This document shows positions 18,501 through 26,725 of a DNA stretch of 64,000 nucleotides, one piece after another (the first letter of the stretch is position 1; each line of letters begins with the position of its first letter). Made by a program: the position numbers and the translations under genes. Below the pieces are notes generated by a model. The model was not told where the DNA came from. It was given only the letters and a program-made list of their open reading frames with translations, and did no database searches. Source of the stretch: DASVTU01 sp036387415 (GTDB lineage: Bacteria > Acidobacteriota > Blastocatellia > Pyrinomonadales > Pyrinomonadaceae); assembly GCA_036387415.1 (NCBI GenBank), contig DASVTU010000039.1:372001-436000 (forward strand). The letters run 5' to 3'.

Positions 18501-18864
18501 CCGTCTCGCCTTGCAGCGACGGTTCGAGTTTGAGGTCGAGCGTCGCCGTCTGCGTGACGTTGACCGAAACGCTTTCGACCAGCACGGTCTTGAAGCCCTG
18601 AGCCGCTACTTCGACCTTGTAACGCCCCGGCGACAATAGCAGAATAGCGAAATCGCCCGATTCGTTGGTCGTCACCTCTCTCTGCTGCGCGGTGTCAAGA
18701 TTCGTGACAGTGACGGATGCGCCCGCGACGCGCGCGTCCTGCGCGTCCGAGACTGTTCCCGTAATCTGCCCCGTCGCGCCCTGACCGACGGACACCGAAG
18801 ACACGCCCGACAGCATTCCAATAAACAGCAACACCACGGAAGCGAAGCGTTTCAGCGAAAACAT
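15541..18864 (-). pseudogene. Oar-like TonB-dependent receptor, split by an in-frame TAG
   Basis: The start ATG at 18864 follows an AGGAGG site by seven bases and opens a signal peptide (MFSLKRFASVVLLF, cleavage near SVGQG). A carboxypeptidase-regulatory-like beta-sandwich follows (ITGTVSDAQDARVAGASV). After EGSLVQQESS comes TAG (18454-18456), and the same frame resumes at once with VGRVVDERAIRQLPLPTRNF, the usual lead into the plug, then GRGDAIISVNGQRTTSN and a very large beta-barrel ending in aromatic FAFKLNF. Without the stop the product would be about 1,107 residues, normal for the family. It is either a recent pseudogene, a read-through gene or a base error. A TetR-type operator lies upstream. 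Confidence 0.8.
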
Positions 18865-18913
18865 CTGTAGACCTCCTGCGAGAATTTCAGTTGAGGAATC
18901 GACAGCCACTAAT

Positions 18914-18930
18914 AAAAACGAACGTACGTT
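18914..18930. promoter_or_regulatory. Operator-like palindrome before the TonB receptor gene
   Basis: AAAAACGAACGTACGTT contains the perfect palindrome AACGTACGTT. It lies 50 bases upstream of the receptor's start codon. The same 16 bases AAAAACGAACGTACGT recur upstream of the TetR gene at 19715-19730. Binding by the TetR protein encoded between the two sites is inferred. Confidence 0.7.
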
Positions 18931-18978
18931 TTCATTAAATGACACAAAATTTTATTCAATGGAGAGACGACTCAAAAC

Positions 18979-19701
18979 TTACGATTTGCTACGTGATTTA
19001 TTCGTTTTTCGAGCGGCAACGGGTCGCGTCGTCTTTGCAGCGCGCGGAGTTGCCGCGGCTTCTGCCGCGTCTCGCAACTTCTCCGGGCGCAAGACGCCAC
19101 GGCAGAAGATTTCCGTCAGCGTTTGAATCACACGGTCGTCGCTGAGTCCCAAATGGCGATTGCCGCCAAACAGTTTTTCAACGAGAAAGTAGTTAAAAAA
19201 CTGCATGTAGGCGGCTGTGAAACCGACCGCCGGGTCGATGCCGTCGTGGAGGGCGCCCGCTCGTTTCAATTCGGTGAAGTACGGCGCGAATTTCCGCCGC
19301 AGAGTTTGCGCGAGTCCCTCGAACATCTTGCGGAAATGGCGATTCTCAAATTCCAGCACGTCGATATACATGAGCAGCCAGAAATCGGAATGTCCGCTGA
19401 CCAAATCCTTGACCATGTGCCCGAACTTGACGAGGCTCTCCGGGTGCAGAGGCTCAACGATATCGTCGAAGATGGCGCGCAGACGAAGGTCAATCACCTT
19501 CTGGTATTTGGCGATGATTGATTCAAAGATGTCTTCTTTTGTCCGGTAATAATTGTATAGATTACCGAGCGAACTGCCCGTACTGACGGCGATGTCGCGC
19601 ATGGAGGTGGCGTGGAAACCACGCTTAATGAAAAGCTCTTTGGCCGCATCTTCAATCCGGCCACGCTTCTCTTCCATCACCTCTCGGCTTAATTTCGGCA
19701 T
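18979..19701 (-). CDS. TetR/AcrR family transcriptional regulator
   Basis: This 240-residue protein has an N-terminal helix-turn-helix at about residues 10-55 (RIEDAAKELFIKRGFHATSMRDIA, then GSSLGNLYNYYRTKEDIF) and a helical ligand-binding domain. The tail is unusually basic and Ala/Lys/Arg-rich (about residues 215-240). The start ATG opens MPKLSREVMEEKRGR; a longer frame would overlap the operator. The palindrome AACGTACGTA just upstream and its copy before the TonB receptor gene suggest it controls itself and that receptor. It may respond to an acyl-CoA or other small hydrophobic ligand, as many of the family do; this is not shown by the sequence. Confidence 0.9.
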   Translation of the reverse strand: MPKLSREVMEEKRGRIEDAAKELFIKRGFHATSMRDIAVSTGSSLGNLYNYYRTKEDIFESIIAKYQKVIDLRLRAIFDDIVEPLHPESLVKFGHMVKDLVSGHSDFWLLMYIDVLEFENRHFRKMFEGLAQTLRRKFAPYFTELKRAGALHDGIDPAVGFTAAYMQFFNYFLVEKLFGGNRHLGLSDDRVIQTLTEIFCRGVLRPEKLRDAAEAAATPRAAKTTRPVAARKTNKSRSKS

Positions 19702-19714
19702 CGAGTCTGCACAG

Positions 19715-19731
19715 AAAAACGAACGTACGTA
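19715..19731. promoter_or_regulatory. Operator-like palindrome before the TetR gene
   Basis: AAAAACGAACGTACGTA lies 14 bases upstream of the regulator's start codon and shares its first 16 bases, in the same orientation, with the site at 18914-18930. Autoregulation is likely. Confidence 0.7.
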
Positions 19732-19827
19732 TTTTATTGTTATCCGAATTCCTGTCAATCTTTATTTTTTCGGGCAGGCGTTAACCGCCAGAGAAGGAGT
19801 CAAAAACGGAAATGAAAAGCTCTGTTT

Positions 19828-20187
19828 TCAAGGAAAAACGAGCGCGAGCAGCGTGATGACGACGGCGGTGACGAGCGCGCGACGATGAATTTGTCGCGCC
19901 TTGTCGCGGAGTTGGCGGATGAGATTTTCGTCGTCGATGGGTTCTTCGCATGTGTCCATGTTGCACGTGCCGCGCGCGGCGAGCGCAATGCAGGTCTTCT
20001 CGCGCGCCTGCAAGAGTCCGAGTCCGGCAATCCAGATGGGAAAGAAAACGACGGCGCGTGACCAGCGCGGCGCACCATAGACGACGAGCACGAAGGCCGC
20101 CGCAACGCCGATGGTGAGAGCGACGATGCCGAGGAGTCGGCGTTTGCGTCGCTCGCCGGGGCCGATGTTGACTGCTTCGGAAAGCAT
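19828..20187 (-). CDS. Small membrane protein, unknown
   Basis: This 119-residue protein has three hydrophobic segments (residues about 19-39, 45-60 and 103-118) and a middle loop with Cys residues (KTCIALAARGTCNMDTCEE). I do not recognise a family. It follows the short adaptor gene by 11 bases on the same strand and is the last gene of the efflux operon, so it may be part of that system. The stop codon closely follows the last hydrophobic stretch. Confidence 0.7.
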   Translation of the reverse strand: MLSEAVNIGPGERRKRRLLGIVALTIGVAAAFVLVVYGAPRWSRAVVFFPIWIAGLGLLQAREKTCIALAARGTCNMDTCEEPIDDENLIRQLRDKARQIHRRALVTAVVITLLALVFP

Positions 20188-20198
20188 GTATTTCTTGT

Positions 20199-20906
20199 TC
20201 AGCGTTGGCCGGAGCGGAGTGTGGCGAGCGGTTGTCCGGCAGTTACCTGCTGGCCGACACGCGCGTTGATAGCGCTGACTGTTCCGGCAGCCGTGGCGCG
20301 TGCGACGATAAGCTGTTCGGATGGCGCGACTGTCGTCATTGTTGTCGTCGTGGCGGATGTTGAGTTTCGCGATTGCTGGCGGGCGACGACGAGGCCGGAC
20401 TGCGCGTTCTGCGCTGCGGCCTGCGCTTGTTGGAAACGTTGTTGCGCGCGTTCGTAGTCGGCGCGTGCGCCGTCCAACTGGCCTTGCGGGGCTTCACCGG
20501 AAGCGGCGAGCGGCGTGAGGCGTTGCACCTCCACTTCGGCGCGCACGACTTCGGCTCTGGCCGCTTCAATCCCGGCCTGCGCCGCTTGAATGTTTCTGCC
20601 CGCGCGTGCCTGCGGGTCTTCGGTCGGGGCTTGCTGCGGCGGCGGCGCGTTCGGCGTTTCGGTACGGACGGCAATCTCGACGACGGGCGAGCCCTCGTCG
20701 AGAGACATTCCTTCCTGCACGAAGACGCGGCGCACCTCGCCCGCCGCAGGTGCGTTCACAATGACGACACCGCGCGCCGCAGCTTCGTTCTTGCTGCCGG
20801 ATGATTCGCACGCCACGGATGCGGCGAGCGCGAACGACACAAACGCGCACAAGCCAACTCTCCGCAGACACGACTGGCGAACACGCTTCCCAAGATTACT
20901 TGTCAT
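20199..20906 (-). CDS. Short HlyD-like adaptor protein with barrel-sandwich halves
   Basis: This 235-residue protein has a signal sequence ending in a possible lipobox (ASVAC). The first lipoyl-like half GVVIVNAPAAGEVRRVFVQEG is followed by an acidic/Pro linker, a coiled-coil hairpin at about residues 105-180 rich in Ala, Gln and Glu, and the second half TAAGTVSAINARVGQQVTAGQPLATL. It lacks the beta-barrel and membrane-proximal domains of full RND adaptors and is about half their length. It comes after TolC in the operon, which already holds a full-length adaptor, so it may be an accessory. Confidence 0.78.
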   Translation of the reverse strand: MTSNLGKRVRQSCLRRVGLCAFVSFALAASVACESSGSKNEAAARGVVIVNAPAAGEVRRVFVQEGMSLDEGSPVVEIAVRTETPNAPPPQQAPTEDPQARAGRNIQAAQAGIEAARAEVVRAEVEVQRLTPLAASGEAPQGQLDGARADYERAQQRFQQAQAAAQNAQSGLVVARQQSRNSTSATTTTMTTVAPSEQLIVARATAAGTVSAINARVGQQVTAGQPLATLRSGQR

Positions 20907-20939
20907 AAAACCGCTTCCAAAGAAAAACGCTTCCGAAGA

Positions 20940-23309
20940 TTATTTGTTGTTCGGATTGAATCCCGTCACGACGCCGGAGGAACTCGTCCCCGCCGGAATT
21001 GGCATCAGGCTCGACGAGTCGGCGTCGGTAGCGACGGGGCGCATTTCGAGTTCGCGCGCGGGTGTATCGGTGCGGACGGCGACGTTGTTGGCCGTGAGGG
21101 TGTTTCCGGTGGCGCGTTGAAACTCGGAGATGGCTTTGTTGAGGTCGGTCTGTGCCTGAAGCTCGCGGCCACGCGCGGCGAGGAGTTCGTTCTGTCTCTG
21201 CAAGACGAGGAAGACGGTGGAAGTGCCCGCCCTGAATTGGCGTTGTTCACTCTCGTACTGCTGCTCTGTGGAGGAGCGCGTGGCGGCGGCGGAGGCGAGT
21301 CGTGCTTCGGCTGAACGCAGAGACTGCAAGGCATTACGCACGTCTGCTTCGATGATTTGTTCGGCTTGCGCGCGTTGGTTGCGGATGCGGCTGCCCTCGG
21401 CGAGCGAGCGTCCGAGGTTGGCTTGGGCGGTGCGATTGCGAAACGGAATCGAGACGCGGACGCCGACGCGGTAAGTCGGGTAGTCCTGCTGGATGAGATT
21501 CGAGAGCGACTGCGGATAACCGCCGACGAGGTTCGGATTGACTGCGCCGGTGGTTGTCGTCGTGTCGAGCGGCGACAGCCCGGCGAGCGTGGAGAGTTCG
21601 TTGACGCGCGCACGCAGAGCCGCGTTTGCGCCGCCCGTCGTGCTGCCTGCGACCTGTGTCGGTGCACCGGAGAGCCCGACGGAAGTGTATGTGCCAACGA
21701 GGTCAATCTGCGGCTTGGTCTGGTCGCGGAAGAAGCGCGTGTCAATCTGGTTAATCTCGGCACTGGTCTGAAGTTGCGCCAACTCAGGCCGATTGGTGAT
21801 GGCGGCATTCACGGCTTGTTCGAGCGGGACGCGCGGCGCTTCGAGGTTGACGGGCGTGACGGGCGTTAAGGGTTGCGACCAGAGCGCGGCGGTGCGGTCG
21901 GGCAGTATCAATGTCTTGAGCGTGTTCTCGGCGCGCGTGACGGCTTCCTGCGCCGTGTAAACGTTCTGCTCGAAGGTCGTGACCTGCGTGTTGGCGGCGA
22001 CGATGTCGATGGGCGCGAGCACGCCTTGCTGGACGAGTCGCTGGTTGCTCTCAAGTTGCACGCGCGCCTGCCTCACGGCGTCTATCTGAACCTGCAAATT
22101 TCGGAGCGAGAAGGCCAAATCCCAGTAGGCTTGCTGCACTTGCGAGATGACTTCGATGGCGCGTTGGCGGAATTGCGAATCGGTCAAAGAGAGATTCTTC
22201 TTGGCGATTTCGATGGTGCGACGATTGTTGTCGAAGCGCAGGCCACGCAGGAGCGGTTGCGTGTAGGTCAGAGTCAACGCCGTCGGGTATTGCGGATTGA
22301 GCGTGGCGTTCTGGTTGTTGGTCGTCAGACGCGTGGAGGAGAAATCGAGTTGGTAAGCGCCGCCAGCGTAGGGCGAGAAGCCGCCGAAGCGTGCTGCGCC
22401 TGTGGCGTCGGTCTGTTTGACGGAGCCGTTTTGTGCGCCGCCGAGGGTTGAACTCGTCGGCGTCGTGCGATTCTCGAAATAACTCTCGGTCGAAAAAACG
22501 GGGTCGTAGACGCCGCGCGCCGCCGTCAAATTATACTCGGCAATCTGCACGTCGATACGCGAGCCGTCGATGTCGTTGTTGTTGGCGAGCGCGAACGCGA
22601 TGGCTTCGTTGAGCGTGAGCGGCGTCTGGTTGGCAACGTCCACGCCGACGCGTTCGGCGCTCGGCAGTGGGCGCGTGGTGGCTTCAAAGTTGGGCGCGAT
22701 AGGCGGCGGGTCGTTGGGCAGTTCGGCGGGCGCGATGCCGCCTGAGCCGCCGACGTTTTGACCGGGCGTCTGCTGCACTCCGGTTGCTCCGCCTGTTGTT
22801 TGCGCGCCGCTACCTGTGGTTCCTGTCTGCGGCGCGGCGGTTCCGGCGGGCGTCGCTGTTTGGGGTTGCTGCTGCTGGCCGGGCGCGGTCTGCTGCGTTG
22901 ATGGCTGCACCTCCGGCGATGGCGGACGCGGCCCCTGCGTGTTGGGCGCGGTCTGCTGTCGCTGCTGGTCAACGCCCGTCTGCGGTTGCGTGCTCTGCTG
23001 CGCTTCGTTGTCGGGGCGCACGGGAGCCGTCGAAGAATTGGGCGGCAACTCGGTCGTCGCGGGCGGCAACGCGCCCGGGCGTTGCTGTTGTCCCTGTCCG
23101 CTCGTAGACGTACCTGCGGGCGACGTTGTTTGCGGCGTAGACGAGGGCGGTCGTTGTTGCGTACGGTTCTGCGCGAACGCGGCGACGGGTGTGCCGAGCA
23201 GCGACGCCGCAACAACCATTGCCGCCGCACTCGAACGCCAACCCATCAAACACGACGCGCGCCACACACCTCGCGCGCGACGTTTAATCACCTGAAGCTT
23301 GGTCAACAT
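20940..23309 (-). CDS. TolC-family outer membrane efflux protein with long Pro/Gln-rich extension
   Basis: This 789-residue protein has a signal peptide ending near AAFAQ (about residue 47). Residues about 50-210 are Pro-, Gln- and Thr-rich with no predicted fold; the TolC-type outer membrane factor domains follow, with two repeats (LTLNEAIAFALANNNDI and NAAITNRPELAQLQ). Typical TolC proteins have 420-500 residues, so the extension is unusual. The ATG at 23309 was chosen because AAAGGA lies five bases before it; the start overlaps the end of the RND gene by 26 bases, which suggests coupled translation. It would form the outer membrane exit of the efflux pump. Confidence 0.9.
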   Translation of the reverse strand: MLTKLQVIKRRARGVWRASCLMGWRSSAAAMVVAASLLGTPVAAFAQNRTQQRPPSSTPQTTSPAGTSTSGQGQQQRPGALPPATTELPPNSSTAPVRPDNEAQQSTQPQTGVDQQRQQTAPNTQGPRPPSPEVQPSTQQTAPGQQQQPQTATPAGTAAPQTGTTGSGAQTTGGATGVQQTPGQNVGGSGGIAPAELPNDPPPIAPNFEATTRPLPSAERVGVDVANQTPLTLNEAIAFALANNNDIDGSRIDVQIAEYNLTAARGVYDPVFSTESYFENRTTPTSSTLGGAQNGSVKQTDATGAARFGGFSPYAGGAYQLDFSSTRLTTNNQNATLNPQYPTALTLTYTQPLLRGLRFDNNRRTIEIAKKNLSLTDSQFRQRAIEVISQVQQAYWDLAFSLRNLQVQIDAVRQARVQLESNQRLVQQGVLAPIDIVAANTQVTTFEQNVYTAQEAVTRAENTLKTLILPDRTAALWSQPLTPVTPVNLEAPRVPLEQAVNAAITNRPELAQLQTSAEINQIDTRFFRDQTKPQIDLVGTYTSVGLSGAPTQVAGSTTGGANAALRARVNELSTLAGLSPLDTTTTTGAVNPNLVGGYPQSLSNLIQQDYPTYRVGVRVSIPFRNRTAQANLGRSLAEGSRIRNQRAQAEQIIEADVRNALQSLRSAEARLASAAATRSSTEQQYESEQRQFRAGTSTVFLVLQRQNELLAARGRELQAQTDLNKAISEFQRATGNTLTANNVAVRTDTPARELEMRPVATDADSSSLMPIPAGTSSSGVVTGFNPNNK

Positions 23310-26300
23310 AACCATCCTTTGCGGTTCGACGAGAAACCGGCACATTAACTTTCGGTTTGCGAGAGAAGGCGCTGGCGAAACCAGAGTATGCGTCGGAGAG
23401 ACGACGACCCGCGCCGCCCTTGAAATTGTTGAAGCCCGCGCCCGCGTAAGACCACACGCGCGATTCCTTCGCATCTTCAAACAACGAATAGAAGACCGGA
23501 ACCGCCAGCAGCGTCAGCAACAGACACAGCGATTGTCCGCCGACGACTAACACGCCGATGGAACGATTCGTGGCCGCGCCCGCGCCGCTTCCCACGATGA
23601 GCGGAATCATGCCTGCGACGAGCGCAATCGTGGTCATCAAAATCGGGCGCAGGCGGTCGCGGTTGGCTTGCAGGATGGCGCTGTAGCGTTCCATGCCGTG
23701 CGAGCGCAGTTCGTTCGTATGGTCAATCTGTAGAATCGCGTTCTTCTTGACGATGCCGAACAGCAGAAGGATGCCGAGCGCGGAGAAGATGTTGAGTCGC
23801 TGTCCGGCAATCAGCGTCGAGAGGAGCGCGAACGGAATCGAGAGCGGCAGCGTCAGCAAGATGGTTATCGGGTGGACGAACGACTCGAACTGCGCGGCCA
23901 GAATGAGATACATGAAGACGAACGAGAGCGCGAAGGCCAACATGAAAGATTGATTCGCGCGTTGGAGTTCTTTCGACTGTCCGGTGACGCCCGTGCGATA
24001 GCCAATCTCCATGTTCAGTTCGTCGGCATAACGCTGAATGGCGACGAGACCGTCGGCCTCCGAGCCGTTCGGCGCGAGACTCGCAGAGATTGTGACCTGC
24101 CGTTGCCTGTTCAGACGGTCAATCGAAGCAGGGCTTTCGCCTTCTTCGAGTCGCACAAGTTTTTCCAATCCCACCGTGCCGCCTGAAGACGATGCCACTG
24201 TGAAGTTGCTCAAGTGGTCGCGCGTCCGACGAAACTGTTCGCCCGCGCGCACCACCACGTCGTACTGGTCGGAGCCTTCGCTGTAGGTCGTGACGCGTTG
24301 CCCCGCGGCGAGCGTGTTGAGTGCCTGGGCGACATCGCCCGCTCTAACACCGAGGTCGGCGGCGCGCTGTCGGTCGATGATGATGCGGACTTCCGGGCTG
24401 CTGAGTTGGAGCGAGCGGTCTGCGTCGCGGAAGTTCTCGTCCTTCTTGATACGTTCGACGAGCTTGTTCGAGTATTCATCGAGTTTCTGGATGTCGGGGC
24501 CGCTGATGAAGAAGCCCAACGACGAACCGCCGCGCCCCTGTCCGAGACTCGCGCCGATGGACGACCCGCCCGACGCATTAATCACATACTCTTTCGGATA
24601 CTTCCTCTTGCGTATCATGTCGCGCGTGCGTTGAATCAAATCGGTCTGCGAAAACTCGCGCTCTTTAACGGGTACCAGACTGACTTGCACAGAGCCGACG
24701 TTCGGCTGTCCGCCGCCGCCGAAACCACCCGCGTTGACGAGCGTGGTCTTGACGCCGGGGATTTGCTCGCGCACGTCGCGCGCCACGCGTTCGAGAATGC
24801 TTTGCGTTGCGGCGAGGCTGGTTCCCTGCGGCGCACGCAGAGATACCTGATAGGCTGACTCGTCTTCGTCCGGCAGGAAGTTGTAGCCCACGTACTTGTA
24901 GAGCGGCCAGATGGAAGCGACCACTATCACGCACAGCACCACGATGACCCAACGGTGCGCCATCGACCAACGCAGCATCCACATGTACGCGCTATCAATC
25001 GGACGATAAAAACGACCGCCCTTCGACGAATGTGCCTTCGCCGCATGCTCATCACGACGCGTCGCAGCGAGCGTCTCTGCACCATCATTGTCGTCGTCCC
25101 CTCCACCTCCTGCGCTGACCGGCACCGGAACGCCTTCCGGCGTCACGGCATCCTTCGGCGGCTTAATCCAACGCGCGGCGAGCATCGGCGTCAGCGTAAA
25201 AGAGACGATGAGCGAGACGGCAATCGCGGCGGCAGAGGTCAGACCGAACGACGACATGAAACGACCGACGATGCCCGACATGAAACCGACCGGGATGAAG
25301 ACGGCGAGCAGAGAGAGCGTCGTCGCCATGACGGCGAGGCCGATTTCGCGCGTGCCCTCAATCGCCGCTTGAAAGGGGTGCATCCCCTTCTCTTCCACGA
25401 AGCGATAGATGTTTTCAAGCACCACAATCGCATCGTCAATCACGATGCCAACCATCAACGTCAACGCGAGCATCGTCATTTGATTGAGCGAATAGCCGAG
25501 CGCGGCGATGAGTGCGAAGGCGGCGATAATCGAAGTCGGGATGGCGAGCGCGGCGATAATCGTCGAGCGGAAGTTCCACAGGAAAAGAAAGACGATGAGC
25601 GCGGCGAGGAGTCCGCCGACGACGAGGTGTTCTTCGATGGCGTGCAAACTGGTTTCGATAAATTCGGATTGGTCGCGCGTGACGGCCACTTGGAGGTCGG
25701 GCGGCAGGAGCGGCTGAATCTCGGCCATGCGCTGCTTGACGCCGTTGATGACGGCAATGGTGTTGGCACCCGACTGTTTGCGGATACCGAGCGAAACGCT
25801 CGGCACGCCGTCGAGCGACGCCGCAGATTGCGGGTCAACGCCGCTATCTTCGACGCGTCCGATGTCACGAATCTTGACCGCATAGCCGTTGCGCGTTGCG
25901 ACCACGATGTCGTTGAAATCTTCGACTCTGGTGACGCGCGAGAGCGTGCGAAGTGTGACCGTGCGTGCGCCTTCGTCGAGGCGACCGCCGGGGAGTTCGA
26001 GGTTCTGCTGGCGTAGAGCGTTGGTCACTTCTGTGACCGAGAGATTGAAGGCACGCAGGCGGTCGGGTTCGACGTAGACTTTAATCTCGCGCTGACGACC
26101 GCCGAAGACGACCACTTCGCCAACGCCGTCGGCTGACTCGATGCGTTCCTGAATCTGCTTCTGAACGAGGTCGGTCAGTTCAATCGAAGAACGCGGCGCG
26201 CTGATGGCGTAGACGAGAACGGGTTGCGAATCGGGGTCGGATTTCCTGACGATGGGCGGGTCGGCGGTCTCCGGCAGACGATTGAGAACCGTGCTGATTT

Positions 26301-26634
26301 TATCGCGCACTTCCTGCGTCGCGAGGTCGGGGTCTTTTTCGAGATTGAAGTTAATGGTGACGTTGGAGCGTCCCTGCGAGGAGGTCGAACGCATTTCGTC
26401 GATGCCGGGCACGGTGTTGACCGCGCCTTCGATGATGTCGGTGATTTCGGTTTCAATCTCCTGCGGTGCTGCGCCCGGATTCGTCGTCGAGACCGAAACG
26501 GTCGGGATGTCGATTTTCGGGAAGCGGTCAACGCCGAGCGTGAAGAAAGAGAAACCGCCGACCACCGTCAGGATAAGAATGATGACGGTGGCGAAGACGG
26601 GGCGACGTACGCAAATTTCAGCCAACTTCTGCAT
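23284..26634 (-). CDS. RND efflux transporter, HAE1 (AcrB) family
   Basis: This 1,116-residue inner membrane pump has the N-terminal segment CVRRPVFATVIILILTVVGGF, two large periplasmic loops and about 12 membrane segments. The proton-relay motif GIVIDDAIVVLENIYR lies near residue 400. A Gly/Asp-rich cytoplasmic insert (GGGGDDDNDG) lies between the two halves, and the C-terminal tail beyond the last helix is longer than in AcrB. It is flanked by an adaptor and a TolC protein, so the tripartite pump is complete in one operon. HAE1 pumps export drugs and lipophilic compounds; the actual substrate is unknown. Confidence 0.95.
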   Translation of the reverse strand: MQKLAEICVRRPVFATVIILILTVVGGFSFFTLGVDRFPKIDIPTVSVSTTNPGAAPQEIETEITDIIEGAVNTVPGIDEMRSTSSQGRSNVTINFNLEKDPDLATQEVRDKISTVLNRLPETADPPIVRKSDPDSQPVLVYAISAPRSSIELTDLVQKQIQERIESADGVGEVVVFGGRQREIKVYVEPDRLRAFNLSVTEVTNALRQQNLELPGGRLDEGARTVTLRTLSRVTRVEDFNDIVVATRNGYAVKIRDIGRVEDSGVDPQSAASLDGVPSVSLGIRKQSGANTIAVINGVKQRMAEIQPLLPPDLQVAVTRDQSEFIETSLHAIEEHLVVGGLLAALIVFLFLWNFRSTIIAALAIPTSIIAAFALIAALGYSLNQMTMLALTLMVGIVIDDAIVVLENIYRFVEEKGMHPFQAAIEGTREIGLAVMATTLSLLAVFIPVGFMSGIVGRFMSSFGLTSAAAIAVSLIVSFTLTPMLAARWIKPPKDAVTPEGVPVPVSAGGGGDDDNDGAETLAATRRDEHAAKAHSSKGGRFYRPIDSAYMWMLRWSMAHRWVIVVLCVIVVASIWPLYKYVGYNFLPDEDESAYQVSLRAPQGTSLAATQSILERVARDVREQIPGVKTTLVNAGGFGGGGQPNVGSVQVSLVPVKEREFSQTDLIQRTRDMIRKRKYPKEYVINASGGSSIGASLGQGRGGSSLGFFISGPDIQKLDEYSNKLVERIKKDENFRDADRSLQLSSPEVRIIIDRQRAADLGVRAGDVAQALNTLAAGQRVTTYSEGSDQYDVVVRAGEQFRRTRDHLSNFTVASSSGGTVGLEKLVRLEEGESPASIDRLNRQRQVTISASLAPNGSEADGLVAIQRYADELNMEIGYRTGVTGQSKELQRANQSFMLAFALSFVFMYLILAAQFESFVHPITILLTLPLSIPFALLSTLIAGQRLNIFSALGILLLFGIVKKNAILQIDHTNELRSHGMERYSAILQANRDRLRPILMTTIALVAGMIPLIVGSGAGAATNRSIGVLVVGGQSLCLLLTLLAVPVFYSLFEDAKESRVWSYAGAGFNNFKGGAGRRLSDAYSGFASAFSRKPKVNVPVSRRTAKDGYVDQASGD

Positions 26635-26648
26635 GAAACATCTCCAAA

Positions 26649-26725
26649 TTGATTCATTTGCTCATTGATTCATTGGCTCATTGGTTCAATCTAAAAATGA
26701 ACCAATGAACCAGTGAATCAATGAA
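26649..26725. repeat. AATGAATCAATGAG-family intergenic hairpin
   Basis: Nine-base-like words repeat: TTGATTCATTTGCTCATTG and ATTCATTGGCTCATTGGTTC on the left face GAACCAATGAACCAGTGAATC and AATGAATCAATTAG on the right, with a short AATCTAAAAAT loop. The right arm continues a few bases into the stop codon of the adaptor gene. Same family as 60760-60848. Confidence 0.75.

Noticed and set aside
24955..26016. 353-codon + strand frame opposite the RND pump
   Set aside because: It is rich in Arg, His and Asp and has no family features; the minus strand encodes a textbook RND transporter.
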